Shown: positions 50,920 to 60,138, counted from the first letter of the stretch. The stretch: 62,756 nucleotides of DNA from Chloroflexi bacterium B3_Chlor (GCA_005223035.1 NJBK01000013.1:1-62756); one strand, 5' to 3'. Notes: a model not told the origin generated them from the letters alone. A program made the numbers and translations.

Positions 50920-50992
50920 GGATCTAGAATCGATCGTGTCTGTAGGTGACTTGAGTAGAGAGTATCGGTTTGTTAGTGGGGGAACGCTCTGA

Positions 50993-52003
50993 ATGCAACT
51001 GAGAAAGGTGAACGCAAGAAGGATACAGGGGTCTCTGTCGGCAATGGCGTTGCTGGCCCTGTTGTTGGCGGCCTGCAGCGCTGCGCCTGCTGCGCAAACG
51101 GGCGACACACCAGCGGCCGCGGAACTGGAGGGCAAGATCATCATCTTCCACGCTGGCAGCTTGACTGTCCCCGTGGATGCCCTGACTGAGGCATTTCAAG
51201 CCCAGCATCCCAAGGTGAGATTCGAGACCGAGGCTTCCGGTAGCAATGCAGCGGCTCGGAAGATCAGTGAGTTGGGCCGACAGGCAGACCTTATGTTGTC
51301 GTCCGACTACACAGTGATCGAGGAACTGCTAATGCCCGATTTCGCGGATTGGTATGTCCAGTTCGCCCGCAACACGATGGTCATTGCCTACACCGACCAG
51401 TCCCTTTACGCCGACGAAGTGGATGCCGACAAATGGTATGAGGTTCTCACTCGTGAGGGTGTGGTTGTGGGGCGCGGCGATCCTGATGTGGACCCGTGCG
51501 GGTATCGCACGCTCATGGTCTGGCAACTGGCGGAGAAGTACTACGAGTTGGCCGGACTGGATGAGTCGCTGGATGCTGCCTGCCCGCCACAGAACGTTCG
51601 TCCGAAGTCGGAGGGCTTGCTGGCCCTTCTGCAATCAGGCGACATGGACTATGCTTGGGAGTATCGCTCGGTGGCGGTGCAGCATGGACTGGAGTTCGTC
51701 GAACTCCCTGATGAGATCAACCTGAGCAAGGTGGAGCACACCGACTTCTACGCACAGGCGATCGTCGAGATCGCGGGCGAGGAGCCGGGTGCTTCAATGA
51801 CTATGACAGGCAAGCCCATAACATATGGTGTGACCATTCCGCAGGTTGCACCTAGTCCTGACCTGGCTCTTGAGTTCGTGAAGTTCTTGATAGGACCGCA
51901 AGGGCAGGCGATTATGGAGCAGCATGGGCAGCCGCCCATTGTGCCAGCGGTTGCCACCAGCAAAGCGTCGCTCCCTGCTGACCTGCTCTTGCTGGTGGAA
52001 TAG
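50993..52003 (+). CDS. wtpA: Tungstate/molybdate-binding lipoprotein, WtpA-like
   Basis: A 336-residue ABC binding protein with the lipobox LAAC (Cys28). The family signature is IIFHAGSLTVPVDALTEAF, EASGSNAAARKISELGRQADLMLSSDY, LMPDFADWYVQFARN and VGRGDPDVDPCGYRTLM. WtpA proteins bind tungstate very tightly, and molybdate too. The gene is under the tandem Moco riboswitch, so uptake is set by the cofactor level. Confidence 0.9.
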   Translation: MQLRKVNARRIQGSLSAMALLALLLAACSAAPAAQTGDTPAAAELEGKIIIFHAGSLTVPVDALTEAFQAQHPKVRFETEASGSNAAARKISELGRQADLMLSSDYTVIEELLMPDFADWYVQFARNTMVIAYTDQSLYADEVDADKWYEVLTREGVVVGRGDPDVDPCGYRTLMVWQLAEKYYELAGLDESLDAACPPQNVRPKSEGLLALLQSGDMDYAWEYRSVAVQHGLEFVELPDEINLSKVEHTDFYAQAIVEIAGEEPGASMTMTGKPITYGVTIPQVAPSPDLALEFVKFLIGPQGQAIMEQHGQPPIVPAVATSKASLPADLLLLVE

Positions 52004-52066
52004 ACGCGTCATGGCAGTCTCCGTGTTGCGGGACGTGAAGATGCCGGAGGTGATAGGGGAGAGAAA

Positions 52067-52870
52067 ATGAGAGGTTTGTTCTCCGACTCAATGCGTGCCT
52101 CCTTCGTCGTCCTAGGATCATTGTTGGTCCTCTTCATCGGCTGGCCGCTGCTGCGGACGGTGATGGCTTCCAATCCCGCCGCCCTCTGGGAGACCATCTT
52201 GGACGAGCAAGTGAGATCCTCTGTACTCCTAACCTTTGGCGCGTCTCTCGCGGCCACCGCCATCGCGTTTGTCACCGGCGTGCCTTTGGCTTATCTGCTG
52301 GCGCGTGTGGATTTCCCAGGCAAGGGGCTCATCGAGGGAATCATTGATGTTCCTATTGTCGTGCCCCATTCTGCTGCGGGGATCGCTCTCCTACTGGTGT
52401 TCGGAAGGCGGACGCTGCTAGGGCAGGCGTTTGACCTCTTGGGCATCAGATTCGTGTCTGCGGTGCCTGGCATCGTGATCGCCATGCTCTTCGTAAGTGT
52501 CCCTTTTCTGATCAACGCAGCACGGGAGGGTTTTGAAGCCGTTGAGCCCCGACTCGAGCGTGTAGCCCGCACACTGGGTGCATCGCCGTGGCGGGCTTTC
52601 TGGCATGTCTCCTTCCCCTTGGCACGGCGTAGCATCCTGTCCGGCATGATTCTCATGTGGGCTCGCGGGCTGAGCGAGTTTGGCGCAGTGGTGATCTTGG
52701 CGTACCACCCAATGGTCGCGCCGATACTCCTCTACGAGCGCTTCGAGTCCTTCGGGTTGGATTACGGTCTGCCGGTCGCAACCCTCATCATCCTGATCTG
52801 CTTGGTCTCCTTCGCGGCGCTAAGGGTCATCGCCGGGGAGGGGAGGCCCCGAGGAAGGAAGCGGACATGA
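52067..52870 (+). CDS. wtpB: Tungstate/molybdate ABC transporter permease, WtpB/ModB-like
   Basis: A 267-residue inner-membrane permease with about five or six hydrophobic segments. The EAA loop is RVARTLGASPWRAFWHVSFPLARRSI, and the GPLAxG-type region GLSEFGAVVILAYHP is characteristic of ModB/WtpB. It overlaps the ATPase gene by four bases (ATGA). Confidence 0.9.
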   Translation: MRGLFSDSMRASFVVLGSLLVLFIGWPLLRTVMASNPAALWETILDEQVRSSVLLTFGASLAATAIAFVTGVPLAYLLARVDFPGKGLIEGIIDVPIVVPHSAAGIALLLVFGRRTLLGQAFDLLGIRFVSAVPGIVIAMLFVSVPFLINAAREGFEAVEPRLERVARTLGASPWRAFWHVSFPLARRSILSGMILMWARGLSEFGAVVILAYHPMVAPILLYERFESFGLDYGLPVATLIILICLVSFAALRVIAGEGRPRGRKRT

Positions 52871-53928
52871 CGTATGGTGCGAGCGTCAGCGTAAAGGATC
52901 TAGGCCTAGATCTGGAGGAGTTCAAGCTACATCAGGTCAACCTAGACGTTGCAGCTGGCGAGTACTTCGTCATCTTGGGTCCAACCGGCGCTGGCAAGAC
53001 AGTATTGCTGGAGACCTTTGCCGGAGTTTATCGGAGCGACCACGGCCGAATTCTGATCGATGGTGAGGATGTCACCGACCTCCCGCCGGAGCGGCGCGGA
53101 GTTGGCTTCGTGTATCAGGATTACGCGTTGTTTCCTCATCTGGCGGTGGCTGAGAACATCGCCTTTGGGCTCAAGCTCAGTGGTGTGGATCGCGCAACTA
53201 GAGTCCAACGCGTCAGCGACCTGAGCCAAGTCCTCGGCATTGACCACCTACTGGACCGCCAACCGGACACCTTGAGCGGAGGTGAGCAGCAGCGGGTCGC
53301 GCTGGCTCGAGCTCTGGTTGTGAAACCGCGGGTTCTGCTTCTGGATGAGCCCCTGGGTGCTCTGGATCCGGAGACGAGGCAGGCACTCCAGCTTGAGTTG
53401 GCCCGTGTGCACAGGGAACTGCACACCACCACCCTCCACGTCACACATGATTTTGAGGAGGCCGTATCGCTGGGCGATCGCATCGCTGTCATGAACGATG
53501 GACGGATCGTACAGGTGGGTTCACCGCACGAGATCTTTCGTAAGCCAGCGTCGGAGTTCGTAGCTCGTTTCGTAGGTGTGAGGAACATCTTTGAGGGAGA
53601 CGTCCGTGCCACAGAAGGTGGGTATGGCGTGCTGTCTCTGGATGGTTTGGAGATTGCCGCAGTTACCCACCTTGTTGGACAAGTGCACGGCTCGATCAGG
53701 CCGGAGGATATCATCATCTCCAGTCGCCCGCTCCGTTCCAGCGCACAAAACTCCTTCTGTGGTTCAATTGTGAGCGTAGTGGACAAGGGGACGGTGGCCC
53801 ATGTTGTCGTCCGCGTTCCTCCAGATTTCACTTGCATAATCACCAGGAGATCCCTGGAGGAGATGGAGTTGAGGGAAGGCATGGAGGTGTATATCTCCTT
53901 CAAAGCCTCGGCTGTGCACGTGTTCTGA
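52867..53928 (+). CDS. wtpC: Tungstate/molybdate ABC transporter ATPase, WtpC/ModC-like
   Basis: A 353-residue ATPase. Walker A GPTGAGKT, Q-loop VYQDYALFPHLAV, signature LSGGEQQR, Walker B VLLLDEPLGALD and H-loop VTHD are followed by a C-terminal MOP/TOBE-like domain (residues about 230-353) that in ModC/WtpC binds oxyanion and inhibits transport. ATG 52867 overlaps the permease stop. Confidence 0.9.
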   Translation: MTYGASVSVKDLGLDLEEFKLHQVNLDVAAGEYFVILGPTGAGKTVLLETFAGVYRSDHGRILIDGEDVTDLPPERRGVGFVYQDYALFPHLAVAENIAFGLKLSGVDRATRVQRVSDLSQVLGIDHLLDRQPDTLSGGEQQRVALARALVVKPRVLLLDEPLGALDPETRQALQLELARVHRELHTTTLHVTHDFEEAVSLGDRIAVMNDGRIVQVGSPHEIFRKPASEFVARFVGVRNIFEGDVRATEGGYGVLSLDGLEIAAVTHLVGQVHGSIRPEDIIISSRPLRSSAQNSFCGSIVSVVDKGTVAHVVVRVPPDFTCIITRRSLEEMELREGMEVYISFKASAVHVF

Positions 53929-53963
53929 GGCGGGTATTCTATCAGAGGAGCCTGGTTACTGGC

Positions 53964-54959
53964 ATGACACACCTGGACGCTTACAACCGTCCCATCAGCT
54001 ACTTGCGCATCTCTGTGACCGACCGCTGTAACCTACGCTGCCTTTACTGCATGCCTCGAGACGGGGTCCCCTTGTGTTCGCACCATGAGATATTGACTTA
54101 TGAGGAGATCGAGACCATCGCGCGGGCCGCAGCCGAACTGGGCATCAGCAAGGTGCGGCTGACCGGCGGGGAGCCGCTCGTCCGCACGGGAATCGTGGAG
54201 CTGGTGCGCGTGCTGGCAAGTATCCCCGGTATTGACGACCTGGCGATGACAACCAACGGTATCCGCTTGTCGCGCCACGCACTCGCCTTGGCCGAAGCAG
54301 GCCTTCTCCGCGTGAACGTCAGCCTAGACTCCCTTCGGCCGGAGCGTTTCGAGCGCATCACGCGTGGGGGGCGGCTTGAGGATGTCCTTCATGGGATGGA
54401 GGCAGCGAGAGAAGCGGGTCTACAGCCGATCAAGATCAACACAGTGGTCATCCGGGGAACGAACGATGACGAAGTGGTGGACTTCGCCCGCAAGACGATG
54501 CATCAGTACTGGAATGTGCGTTTCATCGAGCTGATGCCGATGGGCAGGGGTCTGTCGATAGAGGACGAGTGGCGTGAGAAGATCGTGATAGCTCAGGAGA
54601 TTCGACGCAAGGTGGAGACAGTGCTGGGAAAGCTAGAGCCGGCGAAGGTGAGTGCTGGCAATGGCCCGGCTCGCTACTACCGTCTACCTGGCGCGCGGGG
54701 CACCCTGGGCTTTATCACAGCCGTCAGCGATCACTTCTGCTATCAGTGCAACCGGATGCGTCTAACGGCAGATGGGCAACTGCGTCCCTGCCTCCTCTCA
54801 GACCACGAGATTGACCTGCGGACGCCGCTGCGCCAGGGGGCGGGGATTGAAGAGATCAAGAGTCTACTGCTGAAGGGCGTCGAGACCAAGCCGCGACGTC
54901 ACCACTTGGCGGAATCTGATGGGCCAGAGAAGAGAGCCATGTCGCAAATCGGAGGGTAG
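53964..54959 (+). CDS. moaA: GTP 3',8-cyclase, MoaA
   Basis: First enzyme of molybdopterin synthesis. The 331-residue radical SAM protein has RISVTDRCNLRCLYCMP for the first 4Fe-4S cluster, VRLTGGEPLVR and, near the C-terminus, CYQCNRMRLTADGQLRPCL for the second cluster. It ends in the conserved Gly-Gly that enters the MoaC active site. ATG 53964 fits the family start; the frame is open further upstream into wtpC. Confidence 0.95.
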   Translation: MTHLDAYNRPISYLRISVTDRCNLRCLYCMPRDGVPLCSHHEILTYEEIETIARAAAELGISKVRLTGGEPLVRTGIVELVRVLASIPGIDDLAMTTNGIRLSRHALALAEAGLLRVNVSLDSLRPERFERITRGGRLEDVLHGMEAAREAGLQPIKINTVVIRGTNDDEVVDFARKTMHQYWNVRFIELMPMGRGLSIEDEWREKIVIAQEIRRKVETVLGKLEPAKVSAGNGPARYYRLPGARGTLGFITAVSDHFCYQCNRMRLTADGQLRPCLLSDHEIDLRTPLRQGAGIEEIKSLLLKGVETKPRRHHLAESDGPEKRAMSQIGG

Positions 54960-55043
54960 TCGATCACACAGTTGGCGACGGCCTGACGGTGAGCGATGAA
55001 GGAAGTGCTTTGATCGCAGGCGACTGATTCGATGGGAGGTATC

Positions 55044-55526
55044 ATGGGGCTGAGTCACGTGGATGATCAGGGCCGTGTTCGGATGGTGGATGTCAGCGAG
55101 AAGCCAGAGACGGAGCGCGTGGCGGTGGCCAAAGGCCAGGTGACGATGCGCCCGGAGACGCTGCGACTCATCGCGGAGAAAGGTGTGCCCAAGGGGGATG
55201 TGTTGGCGGTAGCCCAGGTGGCGGGGATCATGGCCGCCAAACGCGTTCCGGATCTTATCCCGCTGTGCCATCCTTTGCTCCTTACCAAGATAGATGTGGA
55301 CTTTGACATTGACGAAGAGGCATCGTGCATTGGGATCACTACTACCGTGCGGAGCCGAGGAAAGACCGGCGTGGAGATGGAGGCGCTCACGGCTGTCAGC
55401 GTCGCTGCCTTGACCATCTACGATATGGCAAAGGCAGTGGAGCGCACGATGCGTATCGGCGAGATTCGCCTGGTGCGCAAGAGCGGGGGGAAGAGCGGGG
55501 AGATCGTTCTGGAGGAAGGTGGATGA
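55044..55526 (+). CDS. moaC: Cyclic pyranopterin monophosphate synthase, MoaC
   Basis: Second step of molybdopterin synthesis. The 160-residue protein has [68 protein letters not shown], all conserved. ATG 55044 has GGGAGGT about 4 nt upstream, better than ATG 55032. It overlaps moaD (ATGA). Confidence 0.95.
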   Translation: MGLSHVDDQGRVRMVDVSEKPETERVAVAKGQVTMRPETLRLIAEKGVPKGDVLAVAQVAGIMAAKRVPDLIPLCHPLLLTKIDVDFDIDEEASCIGITTTVRSRGKTGVEMEALTAVSVAALTIYDMAKAVERTMRIGEIRLVRKSGGKSGEIVLEEGG

Positions 55527-55768
55527 GGGTGAAGGTCAGGCTTTTCGGCGCCCCGCGCGAAGCATTGGGCAAGCGTGAGATTCAGCAGGACTTGCCGTCT
55601 GGGTCAACTGTGCAAGACTTGATGGACCTGCTGATGGAGGAGTATCCAGCTTTGCGGTCACATTCAAGCATGATCAGAATGGCCCTCAACCGGAAGTATG
55701 TCCTTCTGGAGGCCCAGTTGCGTGAGGGTGATGAAGTGGCCTTCATACCTCCTGTGGGGGGAGGGTAG
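55523..55768 (+). CDS. moaD: Molybdopterin synthase small subunit, MoaD
   Basis: Sulfur carrier of molybdopterin synthase. The 81-residue ubiquitin-fold protein has [17 protein letters not shown] near the start and FIPPVGGG at the C-terminus, whose last glycine is thiocarboxylated. Translationally coupled to moaC. The MoeB-type activating enzyme is not in the window. Confidence 0.92.
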   Translation: MRVKVRLFGAPREALGKREIQQDLPSGSTVQDLMDLLMEEYPALRSHSSMIRMALNRKYVLLEAQLREGDEVAFIPPVGGG

Positions 55769-55775
55769 GCAGCAG

Positions 55776-56231
55776 ATGAACGAGGGAGCGACGAAGCTGT
55801 TTGAGATCACCACTGACGAACTATCGGCGGACGAGGTCGTCGGACGACTTGCCGATCCGGATATCGGTGCCGTGATCGCCTTCGTTGGCGTGGTGCGAGG
55901 CAGCACCGATGGCAGAGAGGTGCGGTATCTGGAGTATGAAGCCTACCCAGAAATGGCTCAGGATGTGCTGCAACAGATCGCCGACGAAATCCGCGAGCGG
56001 TGGAAGACGATTCATCGGGTCGCCATCGTGCACCGGGTGGGGCGGCTGGAGATAGGAGAGATCAGTGTGGTCATTGCCCTCTCTGCAGCCCACCGCCGGG
56101 AGGTCTTCGGCGCCGTTCACTATGCCATCGATAGGCTGAAGGAGATTGCGCCCGTTTGGAAGAAAGAGGTATGGACGGATGGGGCCGAATGGAAGAGCGA
56201 GGGATGGCAGAAGGAAGGCGGCGAGCCATGA
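55776..56231 (+). CDS. moaE: Molybdopterin synthase large subunit, MoaE
   Basis: Transfers sulfur from MoaD to precursor Z. The 151-residue product has FVGVVRGSTDGREVRYLEYEAYPEMA, IHRVAIVHRVGRLEIGEISVVIALSAAHR, and KEIAPVWKKEVW near the end, containing the active-site lysines. It is the last gene of the riboswitch-controlled block. mobA, moeA and mogA are not here. Confidence 0.95.
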   Translation: MNEGATKLFEITTDELSADEVVGRLADPDIGAVIAFVGVVRGSTDGREVRYLEYEAYPEMAQDVLQQIADEIRERWKTIHRVAIVHRVGRLEIGEISVVIALSAAHRREVFGAVHYAIDRLKEIAPVWKKEVWTDGAEWKSEGWQKEGGEP

Positions 56232-56562
56232 ACTCCGCCCCGGTACACGGCGCGAAGTTTGCGGGCTGTGGGCAATTCATCCGTCCTTTGCGCGTGGGGA
56301 ACCAGACCGGTGGATGCGGCTCCACAGAGGCCCCAGCGTCTCGTGGCCCTGAGCGGAGTGCCCTTCCATTGGGAGGATCAAGTACAGCCCTGATCTTCAA
56401 CTTGTTGAGCTAGCCGGGAGGGTGGTTGCCTCTTGGTCGCGACGTTCGCGCGCTGTCTTCTTCGGGCGATGGATTCGGCGGTCTGCGCCAGACATTGTAG
56501 TCGCGCTGCTGGCCGAGGTAGCCTGAGCTAGAGTGAAAGTCAGGTGGTGGAGTGCCGTGGGG
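56232..56562. other. Gene-free stretch after moaE
   Basis: An open frame of 61 codons from ATG 56228 overlaps the moaE stop but lacks any recognised similarity or membrane feature; I do not call it. No RNA motif or repeat was seen. Confidence 0.5.
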
Positions 56563-57555
56563 ATGAAGGCGTTGGTAACGGGCGCAACGGGATTCATTGG
56601 AGCGAGCGTGGCGCGTGTGCTCCTGAAGGCGGGTTACGAGGTGCGGGCCCTGGCGCGCCCAGATTCCGATGATCGGAATGTTGCTGAGTTGGAGGTGGAG
56701 CGTGTCAATGGGGACGTGCGAGATATGGATAGAGTGCGCGCGGCTGTGAGGGGTTGCCAGCAGGTGTACCATCTGGCTGCTTTGTATAGTTACTGGTGGC
56801 GTCCTCGACGCGATTTCTACGACATCAATGTTGAGGGTACCCGCAACATCCTGCGAGCGGCTGGAGAGGCGGGTGTGGAACGCATCGTGTACACGAGTTC
56901 CGTAGCCACCCTGGGACTTTCCAAGGATGGCGGCCTAGGCACCGAGGACACAGCTGTCAGTTTGGCTGACATGACCAGCGACTATAAGAGGAGCAAGTTC
57001 ATGGCGGAGGAGGTGGCGCGAGACTTCGCCGAAAGGGGCCTGCCGGTAGTGATCGTCAACCCCAGCACCCCCGTCGGCGTACGCGATATCAAGCCTACAC
57101 CCACAGGTAGGATCATCATCAATTTCCTCAACCGACGGATGCCAGCCTACCTCGACACAGGTCTGAACGTCGTGGATGTGGAAGATGTGGCTCAGGGGCA
57201 CCTACTGGCCGCTGAGAAGGGGCGAGTGGGAGAGCGGTACATCCTGGGTCATGAGAACCTGACCTTGAAGGAGATGCTCGACATCCTGGCTGAGTTGACC
57301 GGTCTACCCGCCCCGAAGATGCGTTTACCCTACTATCCAGTCCTAGCCATCGCTTATCTATATGCTGCGATCTCCTGGCTATCACCCAGGCACTACCCAC
57401 ACATGACGCCTGCCACGGTCAGGCTGGCCCGCAAGCGCATGTTCTTCGACTCCAGCAGGGCTGTGAGCGAACTGGGCTTTCCCCAGACGCCGGCCAGGGA
57501 GGCACTGCGCAAGGCTGTGACGTGGTTTCAAGAGAACGGCTACGTCAAGAGCTAG
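56563..57555 (+). CDS. hpnA: NAD-dependent sugar epimerase, HpnA-like
   Basis: A 330-residue extended short-chain dehydrogenase. It begins ALVTGATGFIGASVARVLL (NAD-binding TGxxGxxG), has VYHLAALYSYWWRPRRDFYDINVEGTRN, YTSSVATLG and the catalytic YKRSK. The WWRP region is typical of HpnA, the hopanoid-associated epimerase. ATG 56563 is taken rather than GTG 56533. It ends four bases into the convergent aminotransferase gene. Confidence 0.85.
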   Translation: MKALVTGATGFIGASVARVLLKAGYEVRALARPDSDDRNVAELEVERVNGDVRDMDRVRAAVRGCQQVYHLAALYSYWWRPRRDFYDINVEGTRNILRAAGEAGVERIVYTSSVATLGLSKDGGLGTEDTAVSLADMTSDYKRSKFMAEEVARDFAERGLPVVIVNPSTPVGVRDIKPTPTGRIIINFLNRRMPAYLDTGLNVVDVEDVAQGHLLAAEKGRVGERYILGHENLTLKEMLDILAELTGLPAPKMRLPYYPVLAIAYLYAAISWLSPRHYPHMTPATVRLARKRMFFDSSRAVSELGFPQTPAREALRKAVTWFQENGYVKS

Positions 57556-58928
57556 CCGCCTCGGACCGCCTCCCTGACCAGACTCGTTCCCATCTCCCAT
57601 AAGCCGCCGGGAAAGCGGTGAGCCTCGGCCAGGGCATCATCGAGCGCTGTGATGAAATACTCGATCTCTGCCTCGGTGACGATCAAAGGGGGCAGCAACT
57701 TGATGATGTTCACTTGGTGTCCCGACACCTGGGTCAACACGCGATGCTTGCGCATCAGGGACATGACCACCATCTGAGCGAAAAGCCCTGCTTGAGCGGT
57801 CTCGGCCATCTTCCATCCCATCTTCAACCCTATGGAGCGGGGTTCGCCGAACTCGATGCCGATCATCAGACCCTTGCCGCGGACCTCTTTCACCAGGTCG
57901 TATCGCTTCTGAAGCTCTTCCAGTCCCCGTAACAGCTTCTCTCCCATGTGGGCAGAGTTCTCGATCAGCCCGTCTCTGTCCAGAATCTCCAGGGTGGCCA
58001 GCCCGGCTGCCATGGCCAGGTCGTTCTCTTTGAAGGTCGATGAATGAACCACACAACGGTCCAGACGGCTGAATACTTTGTCGTATATGTCCCGCGTGGT
58101 GAGCAGGGCCCCAACTGGCACCAATCCGCCGCTCAACGATTTCGAGAGCAGCAGGATGTCTGGCTCCAGCTCCCAATGCTGCCCGGCGAACCACTTGCCA
58201 GTGCGACCCAGGCCGGTTTGAACCTCATCGCAGATGAATATGGTGCCATGCTCCCGGCACAACCTTTGCGCCTCACTCAAGAAGAGGTCATCTGGCACGT
58301 ACACGCCTTTGCCCTGTAACGGCTCCACGATGAAGCCGGCTACGTCTGCGTGGGCAAGCTCTTGCTCCAGCCGGTCCAGGTCGTTGAGAGGGATGCTCTC
58401 ACAGCCAGGCAGCAGTTCCCCGAAGCCTTCTCTGAAGTTCTCGTTGCCGTTCACCGAGAGGGATCCCAATGTGAGACCATGGAATGCATGGTCCAGATAG
58501 AGAGTGCGGGGCCGTCCGGTGGCGGCCCTGGCGAACTTCAGTGCAGCCTCAACCGACTCGGTGCCTGAGTTGGTAAAGAACACCGCATCCAACCCCCACG
58601 GCACGTGCTCGACCAACGCCTCCGCCAGCAGGCCGCTCAACAACGGGCAGTCCATCTGTACCATGTTTGCGGTACACAGATCGAGAGTCTCATGGATCAC
58701 GCGCCGTACGTGTGGGTGGTTTCGGCCCAGGTGGAATACGCCATACCCTCCGAGGAAATCGAGGTATTGTTCACCGTGAACGTCATACAAATAGCAGCCC
58801 TCGCCCTTGGCGTAGATGGTGTCGTAGCCGATCATCTGCAATACGCGGGCCAGGGTTGGATTGACATGTTGGCGGTGCAGTGTGTAGTTCTCGCCCTGCC
58901 GAGATTCCACTATTTCGGTGATGTTCAT
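57552..58928 (-). CDS. Class III aminotransferase, HpnO-like
   Basis: A 458-residue PLP enzyme: GYGVFHLGRNHPHV, FFTNSGTESVEAALKFARAATGR, AFHGLTLGSLS, FICDEVQTGLGRTGKWFA and SKSLSGGLVPVGALL with the PLP lysine. It is similar to HpnO-type aminotransferases, which make aminobacteriohopanetriol, and to acetylornithine aminotransferases. ATG 58928 is preceded by GGAGG. Convergent overlap with hpnA supports a hopanoid link but the substrate is unproven. Confidence 0.85.
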   Translation of the reverse strand: MNITEIVESRQGENYTLHRQHVNPTLARVLQMIGYDTIYAKGEGCYLYDVHGEQYLDFLGGYGVFHLGRNHPHVRRVIHETLDLCTANMVQMDCPLLSGLLAEALVEHVPWGLDAVFFTNSGTESVEAALKFARAATGRPRTLYLDHAFHGLTLGSLSVNGNENFREGFGELLPGCESIPLNDLDRLEQELAHADVAGFIVEPLQGKGVYVPDDLFLSEAQRLCREHGTIFICDEVQTGLGRTGKWFAGQHWELEPDILLLSKSLSGGLVPVGALLTTRDIYDKVFSRLDRCVVHSSTFKENDLAMAAGLATLEILDRDGLIENSAHMGEKLLRGLEELQKRYDLVKEVRGKGLMIGIEFGEPRSIGLKMGWKMAETAQAGLFAQMVVMSLMRKHRVLTQVSGHQVNIIKLLPPLIVTEAEIEYFITALDDALAEAHRFPGGLWEMGTSLVREAVRGG

Positions 58929-58976
58929 AGCGTCGGAACCTCCTTCCATTCTCTATCAGTGACCGCCACAAACTGG

Positions 58977-59005
58977 ATTGTAGTGTATGTCGCAAAGCAC
59001 GGCAA
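58977..59005 (-). promoter_or_regulatory. Promoter of the aminotransferase gene
   Basis: Minus strand: TTGCCG (59005-59000), 17 nt, TACAAT (58982-58977). Confidence 0.7.
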
Positions 59006-59018
59006 GACCTTTCAGCTC

Positions 59019-59048
59019 TTTACTAAAAGGGAAGGGCTAGGGTATAAT
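59019..59048 (+). promoter_or_regulatory. Promoter of the HypE-like gene
   Basis: TTTACT (59019-59024), 18 nt, TATAAT (59043-59048). Confidence 0.6.
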
Positions 59049-59099
59049 CCCCAGAGTTGGCTTCTATTGATGCTCTTCTCTTGGATCGAGGCAAACGAC

Positions 59100-60116
59100 G
59101 TGAGGAGAAGGTTCTCTGTTGGAAAGCTTCCGGCCGAGCTATTGGCTCGCTTGTTGGAGCGATATCGCCTGGAGGACGATCGTGTCGTGCTGGGGGCTGG
59201 GATTGGAGAGGATGCGGCCGTGCTCGACCTCGGCGACAAGTACCTGGTGGCCAAGACCGACCCCATTACCTTCGCCACCGATCAGATAGGCTGGTATGCG
59301 GTCCATGTGAACACCAATGATCTGGTCACCACAGGGGCGACCCCTCTCTGGTTCCTTGCAACCGTACTGTTGCCCGAGAATGAAAGCGACGAGGCTTTGG
59401 CGGAAGAAGTATTTCGGCAAATCCATGACGCCTGCGCTGCACTGGGGGTGTCTCTGGTGGGTGGGCACACCGAAATCACCTATGGCTTGGATCGGCCCAT
59501 TGTTATTGGCCAGATGCTGGGCGAGGTGGAGAAAGACAGCCTCGTTACAACAGGAGGAGCCAAGGCAGGGGACGCCATCGTTCTGACCAAGGGCGTGGCC
59601 ATCGAGGGCACTGCCATCATTGCACGGGAACGGGAAACGCAGTTACGACAGCTGGGCTATGCTCAAGATTTCATCGAGAGGGCAAAGAGATACCTTTATG
59701 AACCTGGCATAAGTGTGGCTCGAGAGGCGACATTGGCCAGCCGCTCTTTCCGCCTTCACGCTATGCACGATCCTACGGAAGGAGGGTTGGCCATGGGTTT
59801 GCATGAGTTGGCTGAGGCCGCGGGGGTGGGCCTATTGATAGAGGAGGAAAGAATACACGTTCTGCCGGAATGTCGCAAGTTGTGCGCCGAGTTCGAACTG
59901 GATCCCTTGGGCACCATCGCGTCTGGAGCGTTGCTGATCACTCTGCCTGCGGAGCAGGCTGAGGGCCTAGTAGCGGTTCTGGATTCACAGCACATCGCTG
60001 CGTCTGTGATCGGCCAAGTACAGCCTGTCCAGGCTGGTGTCAAGCTGCAAGTGGGTGAATCCATAGTGGATTTGCCAAGATTCGCTCAGGATGAGATAGC
60101 GAAGCTGTTTGCCTAG
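59100..60116 (+). CDS. AIR-synthase-related protein, HypE-like
   Basis: A 338-residue PurM-fold ATP-binding protein. GAGIGEDAAVLDLGDKYLVAKTDPITF, NTNDLVTTGATPLWFLATVLLP, GGHTEIT and MHDPTEGGLAMGL match the AIR synthase / HypE family. It lacks the HypE C-terminal PRIC-type cysteine (it ends EIAKLFA) and the SelD GCGAK loop, so it is neither a standard HypE nor SelD. GTG 59100 is preferred (GAGG 8 nt upstream); ATG 59070 is an alternative. No hydrogenase genes are near. Confidence 0.82.
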   Translation: MRRRFSVGKLPAELLARLLERYRLEDDRVVLGAGIGEDAAVLDLGDKYLVAKTDPITFATDQIGWYAVHVNTNDLVTTGATPLWFLATVLLPENESDEALAEEVFRQIHDACAALGVSLVGGHTEITYGLDRPIVIGQMLGEVEKDSLVTTGGAKAGDAIVLTKGVAIEGTAIIARERETQLRQLGYAQDFIERAKRYLYEPGISVAREATLASRSFRLHAMHDPTEGGLAMGLHELAEAAGVGLLIEEERIHVLPECRKLCAEFELDPLGTIASGALLITLPAEQAEGLVAVLDSQHIAASVIGQVQPVQAGVKLQVGESIVDLPRFAQDEIAKLFA

Positions 60117-60138
60117 TTGATTTGTGACAGGAACAGGT

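Noticed and set aside
55325-55522. Upstream extension of the moaD frame
   Set aside because: It is a shadow of moaC; ATG 55523 overlaps the moaC stop as ATGA and matches the family start.
58605-59099. Long upstream extension of the HypE-like frame
   Set aside because: It overlaps the divergent aminotransferase gene and both promoters; family alignment supports a start near VGKLPAELL.
59100-60116. Reading the AIR-synthase-related gene as selD, to match tRNA-Sec
   Set aside because: It lacks the Cys/Sec-containing glycine-rich loop (GCGAK type) of selenophosphate synthetase and resembles HypE-like proteins.
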